Source of the DNA: Chloroflexota bacterium
GTDB lineage: Bacteria > Chloroflexota > UBA11872 > VXNJ01
Reading direction: 5' to 3'
Assembly (NCBI GenBank): GCA_026707405.1
Contig: JAPOWW010000002.1
Span: forward strand, 62,001 to 126,000
Length of the DNA stretch: 64,000 nt
A model generated the notes under the pieces. That model ran no database searches. It had not been told where the DNA came from and saw only the letters and a list, made by a program, of their open reading frames with translations. The stretch's first letter is position 1; each line of letters starts with the position of its first letter. Position numbers and translations under genes: made by a program. This document shows positions 38,227-46,533 of this stretch, piece after piece.

Positions 38227-39306
38227 ATGCGTCCAACCGCGTCCCCTCGAGGTTTGCAGGCTCAGCGGCCCGAACACAGATCAGTTTTCGCACATCGAGA
38301 GGGTAGCTTTCTGTCCAAGCCTTGGCTGTTTGGCTGTCTTGGCGCCGCATGTCTTGCCGTCGTCGCGGTTGTTTCCATCGTCTTGATGTTCTCCTTCCTG
38401 GGAAGAATCCAGGACAGTCAATCGCTCAATTCGCAACAAGCGACCGTTGTCTTGACGCCTACGCCCACTTCCACGCCCAGGCCGACAAGAACGCCGGCCC
38501 CCCTGCCAACCTTGACACCTGCGCCGGTCACGACACCGACCGAGGCTCCGCCGGTGTTCTTTGCCGTTTATCTGGTTCGAGAAGGCGATACCTTGTCTTC
38601 GGTTGCGGAGCGCTTTGGCGTCGAAGTCGCCGACATAGTCGCCGCCAATGAGATTGCCGATCCGGACGTGTTGCGAGTCGGGACCATTCTCACCATCTCA
38701 AGTCGGATAGTCCTTGAAACGGCGAGTCCAACACCGACTCTTGCCCCAACTTCCACCCCGACGCCTGCTTTGTCGTTTGAACCCGCTATCCTTGAGGGAT
38801 TGGAGCTTTTGCGGGAGATACAGGATCAGGTGCCAGGTATCTCGGAGATTCTGCCGGTCTTGCTGGAAAGCAGCATCACGTTTGTCGAGCTGCCGGATAA
38901 CACGCTGGGTGGGTATTGGTTCAAGGATCGTTCAATCACGTTGGACAGCTCGCTGCGCGGCGAGTCTCGCGTGGTGGTTGCGATGGTACTCGCGCACGAA
39001 GGGCTGCATGCGCTCGACCATCGCCGGGGCCTTATTTCGACGCGTGACAGTCTGCATAACTGCTTGCAAATAGACATAGACGAATCAGGCATAGATATCG
39101 ACATCAGTGACTTTGATCATGAGATTCGCGCCTTCGACGTCGAAGCGGCTCTCTGGAAGTCGATTTACGGACCTGAAGGGAAGTTGGGAGATGTGACCGA
39201 AATCGAAGAGCACTACAACGCCTTGGTGATCGTGAAGGACTTCAACACCACCATCTACAGCTGGCTGATTCGGCTCCGCTATCTGTTCGAGTGCGTCACC
39301 GGATAG
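38227..39306 (+). CDS. membrane-anchored LysM protein with HExxH metalloprotease-like domain
   Basis: 359 residues. One hydrophobic helix lies at about residues 32-58. It is followed by a Thr/Pro linker (72-108), a LysM domain at 114-158 (YLVREGDTLSSVAERFGV), a second Thr/Pro linker (166-181) and a globular C-terminus. That domain contains LAHEGLHALDH, with His257, Glu258 and His261 spaced as in zincin metallopeptidases, plus Asp264 and His265 as possible third ligands. The LysM suggests glycan binding outside the membrane. I infer a cell-surface peptidase or wall-modifying enzyme; no named family is certain. The start is open: several internal codons could serve. Confidence 0.75.
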   Translation: MRPTASPRGLQAQRPEHRSVFAHREGSFLSKPWLFGCLGAACLAVVAVVSIVLMFSFLGRIQDSQSLNSQQATVVLTPTPTSTPRPTRTPAPLPTLTPAPVTTPTEAPPVFFAVYLVREGDTLSSVAERFGVEVADIVAANEIADPDVLRVGTILTISSRIVLETASPTPTLAPTSTPTPALSFEPAILEGLELLREIQDQVPGISEILPVLLESSITFVELPDNTLGGYWFKDRSITLDSSLRGESRVVVAMVLAHEGLHALDHRRGLISTRDSLHNCLQIDIDESGIDIDISDFDHEIRAFDVEAALWKSIYGPEGKLGDVTEIEEHYNALVIVKDFNTTIYSWLIRLRYLFECVTG

Positions 39307-39354
39307 CCTGCGCAGCATCGATACGACTCCAAATGAGAAACTCCCGGCGCTGGC

Positions 39355-40278
39355 TTAGCCCAGCCTAATCCGGTCGGGTGTTTCGAATGTGACCGGGACA
39401 GTTTGTCCTTGGACATACCCGCTGTCCTTAAACCAGTCTCTAAGCCGCGCACCGCAATGGATTCGCGCCGTACCGTTCATATTGGCCCTTCGGTTGACTC
39501 GCGCCTGAAGCTCTCCAAATCCGCCCAGAATCAAGGTCACCGGCCCGTCGGTTGGTCGTACATACTGATCGTATTCGCGTGTTACGTTGAAGAACCCGTC
39601 GTTGTAATACCTTGCGCCAAGTCGGAGATGGAAGATGGGCGGCGCGCAAAGGTCTTTCGCCCTTTCACAGTGAGCCGTGGGAGCTTGGCGTGAAGATGAC
39701 TGGAGCGATGCTTGACGTGACTTGCTGTCCTGATATGCAGTCGCCGAGATATCCTTCAACCCTTTCTCTGATACCTTTCTGCGCGGCCAAACACGCTTGG
39801 ACGAAAGGTCCTCCGCATCGAGTTCGTATACTTCCACATCGCCGGGTATAAAGTGCCCATATCGCCTTACGTAATGTTCTGGGAGTGTCTCCGGGTTACG
39901 CACTCCTTTCTTCTCAGTTGCTGATATGAAAATCATCTTGCGATACGACTTGGGAGCCGCTACGAAGTACAACATTGCTTCGTTAATCGTCGATATCTTG
40001 GCACTCGGGTAATTTCCTCCCGCCGTCCAGTCGTAGGCCTTGCACTCGACCAACAGGGAATCATTGCCAAAATCAAACTTGTGCATCTTTTTGTGTCGGC
40101 CGTTTACGCTGACCTCGACGGCGTACTCTGGTTGGACCGACAATCCTATTCGGGCAAGATGATCCTGAACGCGCCGAGTGAATGAGTTCCCCTTTTCTTT
40201 GTTCCCACTCACGAAGTCACTCTTTACCTTCGCCCGCCGCCATGGAGGGCTGTCGAACTTTGAGTTTGAAGCTACCAC
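39355..40278 (-). CDS. putative PD-(D/E)XK-type nuclease
   Basis: 307 residues. Residues 30-115 fit the restriction-nuclease fold: GNSFTRRVQDHL (helix), then KFDFGNDSLLVECKAYDW with Asp69, Glu78 and Lys80 in D-x8-E-x-K spacing. The C-terminal 90 residues (from about LRLGARYYNDGFFNV to PDRIRLG) look like a separate beta-rich domain, possibly DNA-binding. No methyltransferase or other defence gene is adjacent. GC content is visibly lower than neighbours (about 45-55 percent in sampled lines), consistent with transfer. The nuclease assignment is from the motif only. Confidence 0.6.
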   Translation of the reverse strand: MVASNSKFDSPPWRRAKVKSDFVSGNKEKGNSFTRRVQDHLARIGLSVQPEYAVEVSVNGRHKKMHKFDFGNDSLLVECKAYDWTAGGNYPSAKISTINEAMLYFVAAPKSYRKMIFISATEKKGVRNPETLPEHYVRRYGHFIPGDVEVYELDAEDLSSKRVWPRRKVSEKGLKDISATAYQDSKSRQASLQSSSRQAPTAHCERAKDLCAPPIFHLRLGARYYNDGFFNVTREYDQYVRPTDGPVTLILGGFGELQARVNRRANMNGTARIHCGARLRDWFKDSGYVQGQTVPVTFETPDRIRLG

Positions 40279-40354
40279 TGACCGAGGTTAGTGTGTCAAT
40301 ACTCCGTGGTGAATAGCATTCTCGCCGTGTTTCCGAATTTCACCTCACTGATCG

Positions 40355-41656
40355 TCAGCCTGTAACCTGATCCAGGATCAGATTGGATATCGGCGGAGGC
40401 GAGTCGGCTACGGAGAGCCCTTCACGAAGCGCGGCGAGCGCCTGCCGGGCGGAGTCCTCGTCGCGGGCGGCGATCCAGCCCCAGTCCTCGTCGGACGCTA
40501 CCGGGTCGCCGACCTTCTTGGTTATGTAAAGTCCAGCGGCATGATCGATGCTCTCGCCCTTCACTTTTCGCGCGCCGCCGAGCAGGCTGAGCGCTCTTCC
40601 CGCCGCGCGGGCGTCGACGCGGGTCACGTAACCGCCCCGACCAAGCTGAATCGGAAGCCTGACCGGCAGCCGCTCGTGCGGCGGCTCCCGCTCGAACGCT
40701 TCAAGGTCGCCGCTCTGCGCCCGCATGATCTCCCGGAACTTCGCCTCAGCAGTCCCCGAAGATATGGCTCTTTCGGCGCGTTCTCTTGCTGCGCGGGGCG
40801 CGGGACGCAACCCGGAATCGCGGATCAATCCCGAGACGATGGTCAGCGCAAGCTCTGTAACGTCCTGCGGTCCCTTGCCTTGAAGCACGTCCAGCGCTTC
40901 CGAAACCTCGACCGAGTGCCCGACGGCAAATCCGAGCGGCTGGTTCATATCTGTCAGGAACGCGCGGACTTTGCGTCCGGCGGATCGACCGATGCCAACC
41001 AGCATGTCGGCGAAATCAATCGCGGACTCATAGTCGGGCATGAACGCGCCCGAACCGACCTTGACGTCGATCGCGATTGTTCCCGCCCCGGCGGCCAGCT
41101 TCTTGCTCATGATGCTGGCGGCTATCAGTCCTGGAGAGGCGACGGTACCGGTCGCATCCCTCAGCTCGTAAATTGCGCGATCCGCGGGCACCAGATCTGC
41201 CGACTGAGCGACGATGGCGGCACCGACTTCTTCGACCTGCCGCTGGAATTCGCGAGCCGTTAGATCGACGCGAAACCCTGGAATCGACTCCAGCTTGTCG
41301 ATGGTCCCCCCGGTAAAAGCGAGACCGCGCCCCGACACTTTCGGCGCTGCCAACCCGCACGCCGCCGCCAGAGGCACGACCACCAGCGAGGTCTTGTCGC
41401 CGACTCCGCCCGTGCTGTGCTTGTCGACGGCGGGCGCCGACAGAGACTCCCACGCCAGTTCCGTCCCGCTCGCGACGAAAATATCGGTGAGGGCGGTTGC
41501 CTCGGTCTGGTCCATTCCTCTGAGGCAGACCGCCATCAGCCATGCCGACATCTGGTAGTCAGGTACGTCCCCGGCAAGGTAGCCGCTCACCAGCGCCCCC
41601 AGCTCGGAGGCGCTGTTCGCCCGTCCCCGCTTCTTCGCCTCGATGATGTCTAGCAT
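40355..41656 (-). CDS. pdp: pyrimidine-nucleoside (thymidine) phosphorylase
   Basis: Phosphorolysis of thymidine, uridine or deoxyuridine for nucleoside salvage. The 433-residue protein equals the length of B. subtilis Pdp. Signatures are KHSTGGVGDKTSLVVVP, SGRGLAFTGGTIDKLESIPGF and IDVKVGSGAFM. The frame is open to 41707, but the ATG at 41656 gives the family start MLDIIEAKKRG. Whether it prefers thymidine only (DeoA) or pyrimidines in general cannot be told. It stands alone. Confidence 0.93.
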   Translation of the reverse strand: MLDIIEAKKRGRANSASELGALVSGYLAGDVPDYQMSAWLMAVCLRGMDQTEATALTDIFVASGTELAWESLSAPAVDKHSTGGVGDKTSLVVVPLAAACGLAAPKVSGRGLAFTGGTIDKLESIPGFRVDLTAREFQRQVEEVGAAIVAQSADLVPADRAIYELRDATGTVASPGLIAASIMSKKLAAGAGTIAIDVKVGSGAFMPDYESAIDFADMLVGIGRSAGRKVRAFLTDMNQPLGFAVGHSVEVSEALDVLQGKGPQDVTELALTIVSGLIRDSGLRPAPRAARERAERAISSGTAEAKFREIMRAQSGDLEAFEREPPHERLPVRLPIQLGRGGYVTRVDARAAGRALSLLGGARKVKGESIDHAAGLYITKKVGDPVASDEDWGWIAARDEDSARQALAALREGLSVADSPPPISNLILDQVTG

Positions 41657-41954
41657 CTCGAAAGTGACTCGCCTCGGAACGGTCTGAAAACACGAACGGG
41701 GGACCACGCGGCCCTACTGGTCCGCTCTAACTCAGGCGTACAGGACTGCGGCATTTGCCGATGATAAATCGCGGTTTTGAAGGCACCGGACGAACCAATC
41801 CAGGGACTGAGGGTTTTCTGGCCTGGATCCATTAGGTAGGTAGTTTGCGCGTGTCAATGTCTGTTCTAATAAGCGGTGGGGATCATCGAGGAGCCGCCAG
41901 CTCGGTCGGGCAAGACTAACAACGGCTCCCGATTTGAATTGGATTCGCAAGCAA

Positions 41955-42998
41955 ATGGCCACTGAACTCAAGGAATTTCGGACCTCGAACGACGCCATCG
42001 ACGATGCCGAAGAACTACGTAGCCGCATCCGCGAGGATGGCTATCTCTTCTTTCGAAGGCTTCACGATCCGGAAATGCTGCGCACCTTGCGGCTGGAGAT
42101 TTTGGCGGTGCTTCGCGACCAGGGGTGGATCCGGCGCGACGCTGAGCTGATCGACGGCGTCGCCGACATTTCCCGCCGTTGCGCTGAAGGAGATATCGAA
42201 TACGCGCAGGGCTACCACCACGCGTACCGTCTGGAGTCGTTTCACCGGTCGGGACACTGGCCCTCGGTCGTGAACGTGATAGAGAAGATCGTCGGGGGCG
42301 CGGTATTGCCGCATCCCATGAAGATCGCGCGCCTGTGGTTCCCGAAATTCGTCCAGGACACAACGCCCGTGCATCAGGACTTCGTGCATTTCCAGGGTTC
42401 GTATGACACCTATACCTGCTGGTCTCCGGTCGGCGACTGCCCTATAGCGCTGGGCGGGCTGGCCGTTCTGCCGGGTTCGCACAAGCGCAACACGGTCCTG
42501 GACCACCATTTCTCTCTAGGGGCCGGCAGCTTGACCGTCGATACCGACGAGCAAGAGGGTGACTGGGTGACCACGGACTACGAAATGGGCGACGCCCTCA
42601 TATTCCACAGCCTGACGCTGCATCAGGCTCTCCCGAACGTGACCGAGGACCGTCTGCGCGTGTCGTTGGACAATCGTTATCAGGCGTTCGGTATCCCCAT
42701 CGCCGAGCAGATGCTGACCCCGCATCTCAGCACCCATAGCCCGCTCACCTGGGAGCAGATCTATGAGGGATGGGAGTCGACCGATCTTCAGTATTACTGG
42801 AAGAAGCTTGATCTCGAGATAGTCCCGCAGGATACGAGCTACTCCGAAAAGGGTTTCGCCGAGGCGCTTGTGCTTGCCGGCGAGGGCGACGAACGGGCCG
42901 AGCTGCATCTCAGGCGCGCGATTCAACGCGACCCCGATTCCGACCAGGCGAAAGCTGCGGATAAGGTGTTGCAAAGCTTGGCCGATAGCGGTTCCTAG
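41955..42998 (+). CDS. phytanoyl-CoA dioxygenase (PhyH) family protein
   Basis: An Fe(II)/2-oxoglutarate dioxygenase-like protein of 347 residues. The metal ligands appear as HQD (His140, Asp142, in PVHQDFVHFQG) and a distal His223 in SLTLHQALPN, with LPGSHKRNTV between them. An Arg follows in DRLRVSLDNR, which may bind 2-oxoglutarate. The ATG at 41955 is chosen over a TTG at 41934; neither has a strong ribosome site. The C-terminal 40 residues are helical and charged. The substrate is unknown. It is the first of a PhyH-cupin-PhyH row on the same strand. Confidence 0.85.
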   Translation: MATELKEFRTSNDAIDDAEELRSRIREDGYLFFRRLHDPEMLRTLRLEILAVLRDQGWIRRDAELIDGVADISRRCAEGDIEYAQGYHHAYRLESFHRSGHWPSVVNVIEKIVGGAVLPHPMKIARLWFPKFVQDTTPVHQDFVHFQGSYDTYTCWSPVGDCPIALGGLAVLPGSHKRNTVLDHHFSLGAGSLTVDTDEQEGDWVTTDYEMGDALIFHSLTLHQALPNVTEDRLRVSLDNRYQAFGIPIAEQMLTPHLSTHSPLTWEQIYEGWESTDLQYYWKKLDLEIVPQDTSYSEKGFAEALVLAGEGDERAELHLRRAIQRDPDSDQAKAADKVLQSLADSGS

Positions 42999-43271
42999 AA
43001 CGCGACAGTGGGCGAATAGTCGACATATCGGCGGGCCGTGACCATCTCGTTTGGACCCAGTTCTTCCCTCGAAACAGTGAACAGCCGTTGGATCTCTGTG
43101 GCGGCCACGCGCCGTCTAATCTTGACTCGTTCCAGCGTGACACGCAGGTCGTCGCCGCGGAGAGCCGCTGATCGTTAACGTCGCTGGATTGGACCGCGCG
43201 CCGGTCGCTCTCGGAGTCGAACCGGCACATGCGCATCCCTCAACTGGGGCGGGCTAAGAGGAATATCGAAA

Positions 43272-43631
43272 ATGCAATTCAAGCAGCATGAATCCGAAGA
43301 CGTCATCGAAGATCCCGGTCTGCACGAGGGCGACGGCATCGTCACGCGCCGCAGGTTCTTCAGGAGCGTCACCAGACTCCCCGTTGTCTCGGAGGTCTGG
43401 GAGCTCCCGCCGGGTGCAAGCGAAGGATCGCACATTCACGGAGACGAGGGACCTCTGGAGGAGTTCTACTACTTTCTCGAAGGACAAGGAGTCATGTGGA
43501 TGGATGACGATGAGTTCCCTGTTGGCCCCGGCGACGCGGTGCTCGCTCCCCCGGGCGTTGACCACGGCTTCCGCACTACCGGCGACGTTCCGCTCAAGCT
43601 CGTGATCATTTGGGGTAAGCCTGCGGAATAG
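43272..43631 (+). CDS. small cupin-domain protein
   Basis: A 119-residue single-cupin protein. Motif 1 contains SHIHGDEGPLEEFYYFLEG, with His54, His56 and the Glu near residue 63 as metal ligands. Motif 2 is GPGDAVLAPPGVDHGF, with His98. AGAGGA precedes the ATG by 9 bases. It lies between two PhyH dioxygenases, 273 bases after one and 77 before the other. It may be a sugar isomerase-like or dioxygenase-type enzyme acting on the same compound; this is only context. Confidence 0.85.
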   Translation: MQFKQHESEDVIEDPGLHEGDGIVTRRRFFRSVTRLPVVSEVWELPPGASEGSHIHGDEGPLEEFYYFLEGQGVMWMDDDEFPVGPGDAVLAPPGVDHGFRTTGDVPLKLVIIWGKPAE

Positions 43632-43708
43632 CGGTCGCCGACTGATTGATAAAATCTCGCCAATGCGGGAATCGGCGAAATGCCTGTCTTAAAGAGAGGA
43701 CTCGTGTA

Positions 43709-44650
43709 GTGGCAACTTTGCTTGCACCAACCTCGCATCTCGAGACTGCAAAGCGTGATCTCGCCGAACATGGTTATTGCCTGCTGGAAAACGCCCTAAC
43801 CGAGGACCAGCGCGCCGAGTTGGTCGAGCGGCTGACCGAACAGGCATCCGTCGAAAAGCGCGACGGGCTGGCGTTCGAGGACGGCGGTCCCCGTCAACAG
43901 TGGGGCGATTTTAAGGACGAAGCGGGCCGCGACCGCCGCGAGCTGTTCCGCGCCGAAAGCGGCGGCGTCAACCAGCGCGTGTGGATGCTCGTAAACAAGG
44001 GCCGGTGTTTCGTCGATCTTCTCTACCACGAAGACGTGCTTGCGTTGACGCGGTCGGTTATCGGAGAGGAGTTCCAGCTGTCGAGCCACGGCGCCAACAT
44101 CGCTCGCCAGGGCGGAGTCAAGATGCCGCTTCACACGGACCAGTGGTGGATGCCCGCGCCCGTCGACCCGCAGGCTGACTGGTTGCCGGTGGGAAGTCTC
44201 ACCCGCACTCGGTTCTCCGCGCCTCCCGCTGCGTCGCCTCAGTTGATCGCGCCCTCCGCCTGCGTAAACGTGCTATGGATGCTCTGCGACGTTTCCGAAG
44301 AGAACGGCGGGACCCGGCTGGTGCCCGGCAGTCACCTGAGCGGCCGCCAGCCCACGCCTGAAGACGACAGGCCCGAAGACGTCGTTTCGGCTCAGGCGCC
44401 CGCCGGATCGGCGTTGATCATCGACGGCCGGCTTTGGCACGGTACGGGCGCCAACCGGACCGACGGCGACCGGCTGGTAGTACTGACGACCTTTTGCGGA
44501 CCGCAGTTCAGACCTCAGGAGAACTACACCCTGGGCGTCGCCGAGCATGTCCTCAGTGAGGCCGATTCGTACTTGCGACGAATTCTCGGATTCGGCGTAT
44601 GGAATGGATATGGCCGGATCGGCGATCCCACGGATCGATTCGCCGGATAA
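43709..44650 (+). CDS. phytanoyl-CoA dioxygenase (PhyH) family protein
   Basis: A second PhyH-type Fe(II)/2-oxoglutarate oxygenase, 313 residues from the GTG at 43709, which has AGGA nine bases upstream. Ligands are His142 and Asp144 in PLHTDQWWMP and His244 in RLWHGTGANRT; LVPGSHLSGR is the usual loop and DRLVVLT may supply the 2-oxoglutarate Arg. It is clearly different from the first PhyH in this cluster, so they probably act on different positions or compounds. It is convergent with the following oxidoreductase. Confidence 0.87.
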   Translation: MATLLAPTSHLETAKRDLAEHGYCLLENALTEDQRAELVERLTEQASVEKRDGLAFEDGGPRQQWGDFKDEAGRDRRELFRAESGGVNQRVWMLVNKGRCFVDLLYHEDVLALTRSVIGEEFQLSSHGANIARQGGVKMPLHTDQWWMPAPVDPQADWLPVGSLTRTRFSAPPAASPQLIAPSACVNVLWMLCDVSEENGGTRLVPGSHLSGRQPTPEDDRPEDVVSAQAPAGSALIIDGRLWHGTGANRTDGDRLVVLTTFCGPQFRPQENYTLGVAEHVLSEADSYLRRILGFGVWNGYGRIGDPTDRFAG

Positions 44651-44729
44651 CGAAGACACGGCAGCTCATCTCTCCAAACTAGCGCCCCGGGGCGCAGCCA
44701 ACCAGCGCGCCTAAAGCCTTCGAGAAGCT

Positions 44730-45875
44730 CTAGCTCCAGCTGCCCGCGCGAAAGTCCGGCATGGGAATCGGCTCGCCGCCGCGTTCTATCGAGATCTGCG
44801 AAAGGAGTCCCGGAAGGGTCATATCGACCGCGCGGTACACATCGAGCGCTGGATCCCGCCCCTCGCGTATGGCCTGAAGGAACTCGCCGATCATGTGATA
44901 TTCCCCCGCGCCGTAGTCGGGGCCATAAACGCCCGCCGGGATTTCCGTCCAGCGAGCCGGGAGATACTCCGCTTCCAGGTCGCTTAGCGGACGCCATTGA
45001 TAGGGATCGGTATCGATAGTCTCGCGAGTGGTCGACTCCGAGCCAAACCGCTCCAACCAGATCTTGTCCTGATCGCCTAGACCTCGGGGACCTTCGTAGC
45101 AGCCGGTCGTACCCTGCAGAGAGCTATAGCCGGAGCCGTGAGGCCGGTTCGACAGCATGTCTACCCTGATGCGGACCAAGGCTCCCGAAACGAGCTTGCA
45201 CAGCATCGTCGTCGTGTCCTCGGCCTTGTTCTCGGGGCTGGAATGTACGCCGCTGCCGATGCACATGACCGAAGCGACGCGCTCGTCGAACCAGTCCAGG
45301 ATCGGACCAAGGCTGTGTGTGCCGTAGGTACAACCGTTCACGCCGACCTGCCATACCGTGCGCCAGGTCCCACTGCCGTCCTCCCCATAGTGAATCGGCT
45401 TGATGTCGTGGATGTACTCGCCCTCGGCGTAGTAGATATCGCCGAACAAGCCTTCCTGGACGAGGTTCTTTATAAGGATGTTCTTCGGAGAGAAACACGC
45501 ATTCTCGCCGAGCATGTAAACGACGCCCGCGTCCCGCGCGGCTTCAACACCGTCGACCAGTTCACGGCATTGCTCGACCGACACGGCCGCGGTCACCTCG
45601 CTGATGACGTGCTTGCCTGCTTCGAGCGCCTGCAGGCTGTGGGGTACGTGAAGATGCATTGGAGTAGCGACGAAGACGATATCGACCTCGGATTCGAGCA
45701 TCGCCTGGTAATCGGTGAACCGCTCGGCTACGTCGAACCGGTCCGCCTGGCTGTTTAGGAAGTCCTCGCTTCTCGCGCAGAGAGAAGTGACCTCGGCCCC
45801 GTGGGCACGGAAACCCGCGATGAGCGACATTCCACGTTGCGCGCCGACGATTCCCACCTTCGGACGATCGTTCAT
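44730..45875 (-). CDS. Gfo/Idh/MocA-family protein lacking the EKP lysine
   Basis: 381 residues. The Rossmann N-terminus is KVGIVGAQRGMSLIAGF, followed by FVATPMHLHVPHSLQALEAG. The family motif EKP, whose Lys helps catalysis, reads ISEVTAAVS here, with the Val codon at 45594-45596. The later catalytic His-Asp region is YGTHSLGPILDWFD. The ATG at 45875 has GAGGAG five bases upstream and is preferred over the GTG at 45881. Probably NAD(P)-dependent oxidoreduction of a sugar derivative, but the missing Lys makes the activity uncertain. Confidence 0.88.
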   Translation of the reverse strand: MNDRPKVGIVGAQRGMSLIAGFRAHGAEVTSLCARSEDFLNSQADRFDVAERFTDYQAMLESEVDIVFVATPMHLHVPHSLQALEAGKHVISEVTAAVSVEQCRELVDGVEAARDAGVVYMLGENACFSPKNILIKNLVQEGLFGDIYYAEGEYIHDIKPIHYGEDGSGTWRTVWQVGVNGCTYGTHSLGPILDWFDERVASVMCIGSGVHSSPENKAEDTTTMLCKLVSGALVRIRVDMLSNRPHGSGYSSLQGTTGCYEGPRGLGDQDKIWLERFGSESTTRETIDTDPYQWRPLSDLEAEYLPARWTEIPAGVYGPDYGAGEYHMIGEFLQAIREGRDPALDVYRAVDMTLPGLLSQISIERGGEPIPMPDFRAGSWS

Positions 45876-45985
45876 TTGCACTCCTCAGCTATCGGGGCAA
45901 CTCTGGAATCTGGTTCCCGTGTCGGCGCGTTCGCCAGCCGCGCTTCGCATACTACTAGCTTGATAACGAGAACCGGCCGCCGGGA

Positions 45986-46240
45986 TCAGGGATTTCGGAT
46001 CGGAAGCCTCAGCTCCAGGGCCAGACCGACGCCATCCAGTATTTTGTCGGTTGCGCTCTCGAGGTCCTGGCAAAGCCGGTCGAAGACTCGCAAGGCGTTG
46101 GCCTCATCATTCGCGCGTCCCGTAAGACGTACGAAATAGCAGCCCGCAAAGGCGCAGGCGAGCGGAAACATCGGGCAAGCTGGCCGCGCCTTGAACCCCA
46201 TCAGCGTCAGGGCGTTGCCATCGCGAAACCTCACCGACAT
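45986..46240 (-). CDS. possible small protein, unknown
   Basis: An 84-residue frame beginning MSVRFRDGNALTLMGF and ending LALELRLPIRNP. Third codon positions are mostly G or C, like genes around it, and it contains a hydrophobic stretch CPMFPLACAFAGCYF with four Cys residues. The ribosome site AGGA sits only 3 bases from the ATG, and I recognise no family, so this may be chance. Confidence 0.25.
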   Translation of the reverse strand: MSVRFRDGNALTLMGFKARPACPMFPLACAFAGCYFVRLTGRANDEANALRVFDRLCQDLESATDKILDGVGLALELRLPIRNP

Positions 46241-46450
46241 CCTTCCTGGACGGGTTCCGGGTCTCACGTGGATGAAGTGTTCCGATTGACCTTCTCTATC
46301 ACGACGGCTAAGGACGATCTCATGGCGCCCGGCGTTTCCGCGTCGAAGCTCGTGGTGGCCCGTTACTCCGTGCGCATCGTCGTCGTCCAACCGTCGCAAT
46401 TCATCGCTCCCATCAGATCGGATCGCTTGTGGCAGTCAGTCTCGAAAGCA

Positions 46451-46482
46451 AGTAAACCAGTGGTATACTAGTAAACTTGTTT
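46451..46482 (+). promoter_or_regulatory. extended -10 promoter with AGTAAAC direct repeats
   Basis: An extended -10 element, TGG followed by TATACT (46461-46469), stands about 65 bases before the sulfurtransferase ATG. It is flanked by two copies of AGTAAAC at 46451-46457 and 46470-46476, 19 bases apart. Two small palindromes overlap them: ACCAGTGGT (46456-46464) and AAACTTGTTT (46473-46482). No good -35 box is visible. This looks like a promoter with a repressor or activator site; it is a reading of sequence only. Confidence 0.4.
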
Positions 46483-46533
46483 AAATGGGGGTCTACCCGA
46501 ACTTTAGCCGCTCGGCCTCTGGAGGTTCACGAC

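Larger units (their letters stand above)
45876..46533. other. intergenic region between divergent Gfo/Idh and sulfurtransferase genes
   Basis: 658 bases. The right end (46451-46482) holds promoter-like and repeat elements, listed separately. The middle holds only one weak candidate reading frame on the minus strand (45986-46240). Otherwise I see no gene, RNA or mobile element. Confidence 0.5.
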
